Assembly (NCBI RefSeq): GCF_017309185.1
Contig: NZ_JAEKJZ010000004.1
Span: 62,001-126,000, forward strand
Reading direction: 5' to 3'
Origin: Roseibium aggregatum
GTDB lineage: Bacteria; Pseudomonadota; Alphaproteobacteria; Rhizobiales; Stappiaceae
Length of the DNA: 64,000 nucleotides
In this document: positions 58,335 to 64,000 of the stretch, piece by piece
Position numbering within the stretch: the stretch's first letter is position 1
How the letters are laid out: every line of letters begins with the position of its first letter
Notes under the pieces: model-generated
Told to the model about the DNA's origin: nothing
Database searches by the model: none
The model's input: the letters and a program-made list of their open reading frames with translations, nothing else
Translations under genes and position numbers: made by a program

Positions 58335-59309
58335 TCACTCCGCGTGCACGCCGGGTGCGTGAAAACTCTTGAGCCGCCGTGGGATTTCGCCGAAGCGGTT
58401 CTTGAAGGCCGTCGAGAAGGCGGCCGGAGAAGTGTAACCGGCTACGGTGGCCGCCTCCGAGATGCTGACCTGATCGCGCATCAAGGCTTCGCGCGCGCGC
58501 TCGAGCCGGGCGTTGCGGACGAATTCAAAGACGGTTTCGCCGAAACAGTCGCGGAATTTTCTTTGAAGCGAGCGGATGCTGGTTCCCGTCTCGCGGGCGA
58601 TCTCGCCGATCTGCAGGTCCTGATGCAGACGGTCCAGGAGGAACTCCCGGACACGCTCCATGTGCGCGCGCGTCGACAGGGGGACCGGGTGGGGGTCCGT
58701 AAACACCTCGGTCGTCAGGCGCCGGCAGACGGAGACCATTATGTCGAGGCCCCTTGCCGACCGGTAGAGCGGGAGCAAGTCTTCCGTGAGCCAGCGGGGT
58801 GGCAGGGAGATCTGCTCCGCGATGCCGATCACGTCCGGCCCGGGCTCCCAGACAAGGTGGTTCAGATGACCGTTCATGAAATCCACGACCTCGGAGGAGC
58901 GTTCGGACGTGGTGATTTCCATCTGGTCCATCCACTCCAGCGGCGAGGTGATGGAGACCTTGTTGAGCGGTGTGTCGGTCCCCTTGAGCAGCCGGATATC
59001 CGTGTCGCGGCCCAGGGTGAATGTCAGCGCCTTCGGACGGCGCGCGGCGCCATGTCCGGCATCGATGTGAAAGAACTTTTCGTCAAGCCAGAAACTCTGT
59101 TCGCCCTCCAGAAAAATAAAAGTCTGGAATTTACCGCGCACACGTGACGCACGGACAGTTTCGATGGAAGTTCTCGGCCAGAGGCAACTGTCGACCTGAA
59201 CGACTTGTCCACCTTTAAATCTTCTAGGAGGCGGCCTGTCACCCATACCTGATCTTTCCGCGAATGGCATGCTCCATCGTTTTGGCGTTTTCGGAAAGAA
59301 ACTTGGCAT
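58335..59309 (-). CDS. AraC family regulator (PchR-like) of the adjacent receptor gene
   Basis: The 324-aa protein has an N-terminal sensing region and a C-terminal AraC double helix-turn-helix (about 215-318: RVREFLLDRLHQDLQIGEIARETGTSIRSLQRKFRDCFGETVFEFVRNARLERAREALMRDQVSISEAATVAGYTSPAAFSTAFKNRFGEIPRRLK). It is divergent from the TonB receptor gene at 59439, the usual PchR-type arrangement in which a siderophore-bound regulator turns on its receptor. The start is uncertain: ATGs at 59309, 59270 and 59246 are in frame, and 59246 has a GGAAAG-type ribosome-binding site. It is not closely similar to the AraC protein at 49343. Confidence 0.87.
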   Translation of the reverse strand: MPSFFPKTPKRWSMPFAERSGMGDRPPPRRFKGGQVVQVDSCLWPRTSIETVRASRVRGKFQTFIFLEGEQSFWLDEKFFHIDAGHGAARRPKALTFTLGRDTDIRLLKGTDTPLNKVSITSPLEWMDQMEITTSERSSEVVDFMNGHLNHLVWEPGPDVIGIAEQISLPPRWLTEDLLPLYRSARGLDIMVSVCRRLTTEVFTDPHPVPLSTRAHMERVREFLLDRLHQDLQIGEIARETGTSIRSLQRKFRDCFGETVFEFVRNARLERAREALMRDQVSISEAATVAGYTSPAAFSTAFKNRFGEIPRRLKSFHAPGVHAE

Positions 59310-59358
59310 TTCCGCGAGGCTTGCCCGATGGACTCATTTATCGAGTCTCTCTAATACC

Positions 59359-59373
59359 TGAGTTATAAAGTCA
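59359..59373. promoter_or_regulatory. RirA-like IRO box overlapping a -10 element
   Basis: TGA-GTTATAAAG-TCA matches the TGA-N9-TCA IRO consensus. Its spacer contains a TATAAA -10 (59364-59369), so an iron-loaded repressor bound there would block the receptor promoter. It shares a following AAGTTT with the repeat at 49276-49302. Confidence 0.55.
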
Positions 59374-59438
59374 AGTTTAAAGAGTTGCGCAGGGTGCTTT
59401 CGGCCCGGTCGCGACCGCCGAATAAACGCAGGTATGCA

Positions 59439-61583
59439 ATGTCCCGCCTAGTCTCCCAACTCACCACCCTTCACCTGGTTGCCACCGTAAGCATTTTCCC
59501 GCTTTCGGCCGCCATGGCCCAGGACGCCGCCGCGGTCAAACTCGATACGATCAAGGTGGAGGACATCGTCGAGCAGGGGGACGGTCCGGTCGAGGGCTAC
59601 GTCGCAAACCGCAGCCGCGCCGGCACCAAAACGGACACGCCCCTGATCAAGACGCCTCAGGCGGTCAGCGTTGTGCCCAGCCAGCAGATCGAGGATCAGG
59701 CCGCGGACAGCGTATCCGAGGCGCTGCGCTATACGGCGGGCGTTGCGACGGAATACCGGGGATCTTCGAACCTGCACGACGAAATGTACATCCGCGGGTT
59801 TGGCTACGTGCCGCGCTATGTGAACGGTCTCGAATACGGCTGGAGCTCGCTCGGGCAGATCCCGCCTTACCTCCTGGAGCGGGTCGAGGTACTCAAGGGA
59901 CCGTCCTCCATTCTCTATGGTCAAAGCAGCCCGGGCGGGATCGTGAACCTGGTGACCAAGCAACCGACCGGCGAGACCCGCCGGGAAGTCGAGCTGGTGA
60001 CCGGTCTGGACGCCCGGATCGGCGGCAATTTCGATTTTCAGGGTACTTTCGACAAGGAAGGGGTCTGGAGTTACCGGCTCGTCGGCACCGGGGAGCGGTC
60101 CGATCTCGAGGAAGACGGTCTGAATTTCGAAGGCTTTGCGATCGCGCCGTCGATCCGCTTCGCCCCCTCGGAGGACACGTCGATCACGGTGTTGTCTTTC
60201 TTCACGCACGATCCCAAGGGCGGCTTCCGGAATTTCAGAGAAGCGGCGGGCACGCTTTATTCGACACCGCACGGCTTCATTCCGAACGACTTCAACGTCA
60301 GCGATCCGGATTTCGAGGAATACCGGCGGACCCAGTTCCAGATCGGCTATGAATTCGAGCACCGTTTTAACGAGGTCTTTCAGGTCCGGCAGAACGCCGC
60401 CTACAACATCGTCGATACCTACCATCAGACGCTCACCTGGGGCTCGCTGGACCCTTCGACCGGTAACATCTCCCGGCGGCCAAGCGGTGGTTCCACCGAT
60501 CTCAACCAGTTCGTCATCGACAACCAGCTCCAGAGCGACTTCGACACCGGCGCCTTCAGCCACACGCTGTTGAGCGGAGTGGACTTCAAACACTCGATGC
60601 GAAACTATCAGTGGGGTTTCGGGGATACCACGGGCCTCGATATCAACTGGATGAACCCGACCTACGGCAACCTCCCCGATATCAAGCTCAATCTGTGGAC
60701 CAGCGACGAGGTTACCCGCGCCTGGCAGCTTGGCGCCTATCTGCAGGACCAGATCGAAGTGGGCAACCTGACTGTCAGTCTCGGCGGCCGCTACGACTGG
60801 GCCGGGACCGAGGTGGATCAGTACGCGGGCACGGATTCGTCATTCTACGACAGCGCCTTTTCCGGACGCGCCGGCGCGATCTACAATTTCGACAGCGGCA
60901 TCTCTCCCTATGTCAGCTATTCGACCTCCTTCGAACCGTCTCTGGAAACCGATCACAACGATCAGCCCCTGGAGCCGGTGACCGCGCAGCAGTGGGAGGG
61001 AGGCGTCAAATACGCCACGGCTGACGGCAGGTTCCAGGCCTATGCATCGGTCTTCCATATCCTGCAGCAAAACCGGTCGACGACCGATCCGGTGACAAAC
61101 GAAGTCTTCCAGACCGGAGAAATCCGGAGCCAGGGGTTCGAGCTTGAGGGGCATGCCCGGATTACCGAGAATTTCTCGCTTGTCGGGTCCTATACCTACA
61201 TCGATGCGAAGATCACCGAGGACGAGGATCCGGACCAGGTCGGCCTGAGTGTGGACCGTATCCCGGAGCATCAGGCCAATATCTGGGGCCGCTATAATTT
61301 CACGCAGGGCCGGCTTGACGGCATCGGTCTCGGACTTGGGCTGCGTTATATCGGCCCGAGCACCGACTGGACGAATGACGTCAAGGTGCCGTCCGCAACC
61401 TTGCTCGACGCCATGGCGAGCTATGATTTCGGCGCGATATCCGATCAGCTCGACGGTGTGAAGCTTCAGGTCAATGCGAGCAACCTGCTCGACAAGCGTT
61501 ACACGTCAAGTTGCGCCAGCCGCTGGGCCTGCTGGTACGGTCCGGGCCGTGTCGTCACCGCGAAGCTCAAATACACCTGGTGA
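59439..61583 (+). CDS. TonB-dependent ferric siderophore receptor (FhuA/FoxA-like)
   Basis: The 714-aa protein has a signal peptide (about 1-28, AAMAQD), a plug with DTPLIKTPQAVSVVPSQQIEDQAADSVSEALRYTAGV and the LERVEVLKGPSSILYGQSSPGGIVNLVTKQPTGE segment, then a barrel ending RYTSSCASRWACWYGPGRVVTAKLKYTW, typical of hydroxamate receptors with a cysteine pair. It imports a ferric siderophore. An AraC regulator is divergent. I choose ATG 59439, which gives a clean signal peptide; an in-frame start at 59385 adds basic residues ahead of it. No ABC genes accompany it, so it may use the importer at 53773-57561. Confidence 0.92.
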   Translation: MSRLVSQLTTLHLVATVSIFPLSAAMAQDAAAVKLDTIKVEDIVEQGDGPVEGYVANRSRAGTKTDTPLIKTPQAVSVVPSQQIEDQAADSVSEALRYTAGVATEYRGSSNLHDEMYIRGFGYVPRYVNGLEYGWSSLGQIPPYLLERVEVLKGPSSILYGQSSPGGIVNLVTKQPTGETRREVELVTGLDARIGGNFDFQGTFDKEGVWSYRLVGTGERSDLEEDGLNFEGFAIAPSIRFAPSEDTSITVLSFFTHDPKGGFRNFREAAGTLYSTPHGFIPNDFNVSDPDFEEYRRTQFQIGYEFEHRFNEVFQVRQNAAYNIVDTYHQTLTWGSLDPSTGNISRRPSGGSTDLNQFVIDNQLQSDFDTGAFSHTLLSGVDFKHSMRNYQWGFGDTTGLDINWMNPTYGNLPDIKLNLWTSDEVTRAWQLGAYLQDQIEVGNLTVSLGGRYDWAGTEVDQYAGTDSSFYDSAFSGRAGAIYNFDSGISPYVSYSTSFEPSLETDHNDQPLEPVTAQQWEGGVKYATADGRFQAYASVFHILQQNRSTTDPVTNEVFQTGEIRSQGFELEGHARITENFSLVGSYTYIDAKITEDEDPDQVGLSVDRIPEHQANIWGRYNFTQGRLDGIGLGLGLRYIGPSTDWTNDVKVPSATLLDAMASYDFGAISDQLDGVKLQVNASNLLDKRYTSSCASRWACWYGPGRVVTAKLKYTW

Positions 61584-61600
61584 GGCGATGGCACCTGTGC

Positions 61601-61634
61601 CACGGCAGGTCAGGCCGTACCCTAGGCTGCCGTG
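61601..61634 (+). terminator. Hairpin downstream of the receptor gene
   Basis: CACGGCAG pairs with CTGCCGTG across an 18-base loop, 17 bp after the receptor stop. No T-tract follows, so it is a candidate mRNA-end structure rather than a proven terminator. Confidence 0.4.
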
Positions 61635-61706
61635 ATGGTCTTGTTCATCGGACCGCTTCGAGGGAAATGGCGTTCAACAAGGTCCGGCGCTCAAAAGAGA
61701 CCTAGG

Positions 61707-61729
61707 CAAATCAAACCGAATTTGATTTG
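61707..61729. promoter_or_regulatory. Inverted repeat upstream of the GntR gene
   Basis: CAAATCAAA-N5-TTTGATTTG is a perfect 9-bp inverted repeat with a 5-base spacer, ending 36 bp before the GntR-family ATG at 61766. It is the likely autoregulatory operator of that gene. Confidence 0.65.
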
Positions 61730-61765
61730 TTAAACGGATCAGAGTCTTCAGCCGTTTCTCATTTC

Positions 61766-62455
61766 ATGAACCGATCCGAGCAAATTTGCGCCGCTCTGCG
61801 CACCGCCATTCTCGAACGCGCCCTGCTTCCTGGCATGAAGCTGCCGGAGGATTCCCTCGGCGAGCGGTTCGGCTCGAGCCGGACCATCGTTCGCCAGGCG
61901 CTTGAGCGGCTGGCGGCGGAGGGGCTGGTCGAACTCCGGCGCAACCGGGGCGCCGTCGTGGCGACGCCGAGCCTCGAAGAGGCGCGGGATCTGTTCGACC
62001 TGCGCAGCCAGATCGAGGACCTCGTCGTCAGCCGTCTCATCGATACGTTTTCTGAAAAACACCTCGACGCGCTGAACGCGCATCTCGCCAAGGAGATCGA
62101 GGCGGAGAAAGGTCCGGAGCCGGTGTCCATCCGTCTGGCGACGGAGTTTCACATCCTGCTGGCCCGGCTCACGGAGAGCCCCGTTCTGATCCGCTATGTG
62201 GAGGATGTCGGCTACCGCTGCGGGTTGACCCTGGCGCTTTATTCCCGGCCCCATTCGACCGACTGCGGCATTCAGGAACACAGGGAGATTATCGATGCCC
62301 TGTCGAAAAAGGACGAGGCCCGCGCCCGGGAACTGATGCGCCATCACCTGGGCGCGGTCGCGGACCGGGCGCTGATCAAGCCGGAAAAGGAAGGCCAGTC
62401 GCTTTATCTGGATGCCCTGGAGCCCTACGCGCGGGCTGTGCGGGAAGAGAAGTAG
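61766..62455 (+). CDS. GntR family (FCD subfamily) transcriptional regulator
   Basis: The 229-aa protein has a winged helix-turn-helix at about residues 3-70 (ICAALRTAILERALLPGMKLPEDSLGERFGSSRTIVRQALERLAAEGLVELRRNRGAVVA) and an FCD effector domain at about 80-215 with the Asp/His residues that often hold a metal ion. It could control the linked NTF2-like gene and the branched-chain-type binding-protein operon beyond it. I choose ATG 61766; a TTG start at 61727 lies inside the palindrome. The ribosome-binding site is weak. Ligand unknown. Confidence 0.88.
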   Translation: MNRSEQICAALRTAILERALLPGMKLPEDSLGERFGSSRTIVRQALERLAAEGLVELRRNRGAVVATPSLEEARDLFDLRSQIEDLVVSRLIDTFSEKHLDALNAHLAKEIEAEKGPEPVSIRLATEFHILLARLTESPVLIRYVEDVGYRCGLTLALYSRPHSTDCGIQEHREIIDALSKKDEARARELMRHHLGAVADRALIKPEKEGQSLYLDALEPYARAVREEK

Positions 62456-62525
62456 CGATGCGCAGTTTTCTCTGACCGCATCTTCAATCGTTATCGGCGG
62501 GCAGATGTCCCACCACACCTTCCGA

Positions 62526-62664
62526 TGTCATCCCGGACGCAGCGAAGCGGAGATCCGGAGCCCACTCGCAATGTCGTCTGCATAGGACGTTCAGGTGCTG
62601 CCGATCCGCGTTAGCTCTGGAAACAAGTAGGCCCCGGGCCTCACGTCGTTCGCCCGGGGTGACA
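62526..62664. repeat. Possible dispersed palindromic element
   Basis: A terminal TGTCATCCCGG (62526-62536) is matched at the other end by CCGGGGTGACA (62654-62664), an inverted copy with one mismatch, bounding about 139 bp with no gene. The opening (TCATCCCGGACGCAGCGAAG) resembles intergenic repeats known from several alphaproteobacterial genomes, from memory. Only one copy is in this window, so its repeat nature needs a genome search. Confidence 0.4.
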
Positions 62665-62728
62665 GCTGGAGAAGCAAGCAGGTTGAGGTGCTTGCCAGCG
62701 CAGACGACAACAGCAGGCGCAAGACGCC

Positions 62729-63148
62729 TCAGGCCTCGATGCCCATCCGGGTGAGAATCCGCTCGGCGCTGTCGTTCCAGACATCCATCTTGACGATCTT
62801 GCCGTTCTCGACCTCGAAACGGTCGATGTAGCGGTTGCCTTCGAAAGGCGTACCGTCCGGCCATTCGCCGTAAAGCGTGCCGACCGAGTAGACCACGGTG
62901 CCGCCGGCGCCCGTCGCCACGTCGAACCGGTCCATCCTCTTCTTCACCCACTTGTAGCGGGCGGCGTTGAAGCCGGTCGGTCCGGAAGGGTGGTTGAACT
63001 TGCGGCCGCCGGTGAAGGTGATCTCGACGTTTTCGGCAACGAAGGTCGCGGCCAGGTCCGGATCCGGCTTCATCGACGCGTCGAGGTAATCGCGCACGAT
63101 CCGGGCTTCCTCGGTAAGCTCAGGGGGTGTTTGGCTGTCGCTGGTCAT
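62729..63148 (-). CDS. SnoaL/NTF2-like fold protein, function unknown
   Basis: The 139-aa protein shows the SnoaL/NTF2-like cone fold: an N-terminal helix (EEARIVRDYLDASMKPDPDLAATFVAENVEITFTGGRKF), then the strands FDVATGAGGTVVYSVGTLYGEWPDGTPFEGNRYIDRFEVENGKIVKMDVWNDSAERIL. Such proteins include isomerases, dehydratases and ligand-binding subunits. I choose the ATG at 63148; a longer frame would run through the operator array. Divergent to it lies a branched-chain-type binding-protein gene, so it may act in the same catabolic pathway. No specific substrate can be named. Confidence 0.78.
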   Translation of the reverse strand: MTSDSQTPPELTEEARIVRDYLDASMKPDPDLAATFVAENVEITFTGGRKFNHPSGPTGFNAARYKWVKKRMDRFDVATGAGGTVVYSVGTLYGEWPDGTPFEGNRYIDRFEVENGKIVKMDVWNDSAERILTRMGIEA

Positions 63149-63200
63149 TTCGGTCTCGCTGCTTGACTGTCGGCAACAGGATAGACCTGCCTCCCCACAC

Positions 63201-63236
63201 TTGCATGCAAATTTTGTATGCAAAAATTGCATGCAA
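63201..63236. promoter_or_regulatory. Three phased palindromes between divergent genes
   Basis: TTGCATGCAA (63201-63210), TTGTATGCAA (63214-63223) and TTGCATGCAA (63227-63236) are near-identical 10-bp palindromes whose centres are exactly 13 bp apart. The array lies in the intergenic region of the divergent NTF2-like and LivJ-type genes, so it should control one or both. GntR-family regulators often bind TTGTATnCAA-like sites, and one is encoded nearby, but its own leader holds a different repeat. Confidence 0.7.
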
Positions 63237-63290
63237 TTTAGGCGAAATCGGATTTAATGGTCCTTCAGGATGAGGGGTTTATCCGGTAAG

Positions 63291-63315
63291 TCTATGAAAT
63301 ATATGGATTCATAGA
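63291..63315. promoter_or_regulatory. 8-9-8 inverted repeat upstream of the LivJ-type gene
   Basis: TCTATGAA-N9-TTCATAGA is a perfect inverted repeat 67 bp before the binding-protein start codon. It may be a second operator or part of the promoter for that gene. Confidence 0.5.
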
Positions 63316-63382
63316 TTCTGGCATCCCAATTGCTCAAGGATGGCGTTCGGACGTGCCGTTCGGACGACCAGAGGAGCCAGAT

Positions 63383-64000
63383 ATGAAATCCATGAGAATT
63401 CTTCCGAAGGTGACCCGCCGCGTCCTGATGTCAGGGGTTGTCGGCTTCGCGGTCGCTTCCAGCCTGCCCGCATTCGCCGCCGACACGATCAAGATCGGCC
63501 TCGTTGCCGCTCTTAGTGGGCAGTCGGCCAAGTCGGGTCAGGCGATCACCCGCGGCCTGACCATCGCTATCGACGAAATCAATGAAAAGGGCGGCGTTCT
63601 CGGCAAGCCCCTGGAACTGGTCAGCCGCGACGACGAGAGCAACCCCGGCAAGGGTCTGGTGGCCGCGCGCGAACTCGTTCAGCGTGAAGGCGTCGCCGCC
63701 CTGATCGGCGGTCTCGACACACCGGTTTCCTTCGCCATCGTGCCTTTCGCGAACCAGGCGAAAGTACCCTTCGTCGGACCCTGGGCCGCGGGCACCGGCA
63801 TCACCAAGAACGGCGCCGAGGAAAACTACATCTTCCGCGTCTCGGCCGTGGACGAATATGTTGACGAGGCGATCACCGAGTATCTGATTTCCAACTACGG
63901 CTCCAAGAAGCCGGGCATGATCCTGATCAACAATCCCTGGGGCGAGTCCAATGAAAAGGGTTTGACCAAGGCCCTTGAGAAGCGCGGCATGGAACATGCC
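63383..64000 (+). CDS. Branched-chain-type ABC substrate-binding protein, 3' end outside window
   Basis: The gene runs off the right edge; the first 206 codons are visible. They encode a signal peptide (about 1-32, ending PAFAAD) and the LivJ/UrtA-type mature start TIKIGLVAALSGQSAKSGQAITRGLTIAIDEINEKGGVLGKPLELVSRDDES, followed by VQREGVAALIGGLDTPVSFAIVPFANQAKVPFVGPWAAGTGIT. It is a periplasmic binding protein for amino acids or other small polar or aromatic acids. GAGGAG lies 7 bp before the ATG. Permease genes probably follow outside the window. The ligand is unknown. Confidence 0.92.
   Translation, partial: MKSMRILPKVTRRVLMSGVVGFAVASSLPAFAADTIKIGLVAALSGQSAKSGQAITRGLTIAIDEINEKGGVLGKPLELVSRDDESNPGKGLVAARELVQREGVAALIGGLDTPVSFAIVPFANQAKVPFVGPWAAGTGITKNGAEENYIFRVSAVDEYVDEAITEYLISNYGSKKPGMILINNPWGESNEKGLTKALEKRGMEHA

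Noticed and set aside
1..64000. CRISPR arrays, rRNA, tRNA, insertion sequences or phage genes
   Set aside because: No regularly spaced direct repeats with unique spacers, no rRNA-like or tRNA cloverleaf sequence, and no transposase or integrase gene was seen. tRNA absence was judged by eye only.

Overview
The window is GC-rich, densely packed chromosomal DNA with ATGA-type gene overlaps. It carries solute-binding-protein importers (ABC and TRAP), TonB receptors and FCD/IclR/AraC regulators. TGA-N9-TCA motifs resembling RirA boxes stand in front of iron-uptake genes. Together these suggest an alphaproteobacterium of the Hyphomicrobiales, perhaps Stappiaceae (Roseibium/Labrenzia/Stappia-like). 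That placement is inference from gene content; no rRNA or tRNA gene was seen.

Layout. (1) 1-7698: an envelope or exopolysaccharide island: a truncated GT4 glycosyltransferase, a polysaccharide pyruvyl transferase-like protein, an unrecognised 509-aa protein, a GT2-GT4 fusion and, convergent to them, galE. (2) 8031-16710: an IclR regulator, a TonB receptor plus periplasmic binding protein, a FecCD/ATPase importer on the opposite strand, and a divergent NtaA/SnaA-type flavin monooxygenase. This looks like a cassette for importing and processing a metal chelate or other bulky nutrient. (3) 16720-24770 (minus strand): one operon of FCD-GntR regulator, two ATPases, binding protein, two permeases and a leaderless gamma-glutamyltransferase, probably for glutathione or gamma-glutamyl peptide use, with two matching operators upstream of the regulator. 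(4) 25338-36702: a homoprotocatechuate meta-cleavage cluster. hpaR is divergent from hpaF, hpaE, a VOC-type dioxygenase, gabD, hpaG, hpaH, hpaI, a TRAP importer and a second, unrelated LigB-type hpaD. It leads from 3,4-dihydroxyphenylacetate to pyruvate and succinate.

(5) 36703-45351: a heavily structured leader with two intrinsic terminators, then AmiC- and AmiR-like (ANTAR) genes, a dipeptide-type ABC importer, an FmdA amidase and a double ATPase: an amide-responsive uptake and hydrolysis operon likely controlled by antitermination. (6) 45862-57561: an iron-siderophore island with a secreted small protein, ExbB, two ExbD, TonB, an AraC regulator, a TonB receptor, a DUF2218-SIP ferric-siderophore reductase and a FecBCD-type importer. 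(7) 57578-61583: a lower-GC unknown gene, a second AraC regulator and a third TonB receptor. (8) 61766-64000: a GntR regulator, a dispersed-repeat-like element, an NTF2-like protein, a striking phased operator array, and the start of a LivJ-type binding protein that runs off the window.

The most interesting signals are the two non-homologous homoprotocatechuate dioxygenases in one operon, the terminator-rich leader before the AmiC/AmiR operon, the chelate-monooxygenase cassette with matching promoter motifs on both sides, and the regularly spaced palindromes at 63201-63236.
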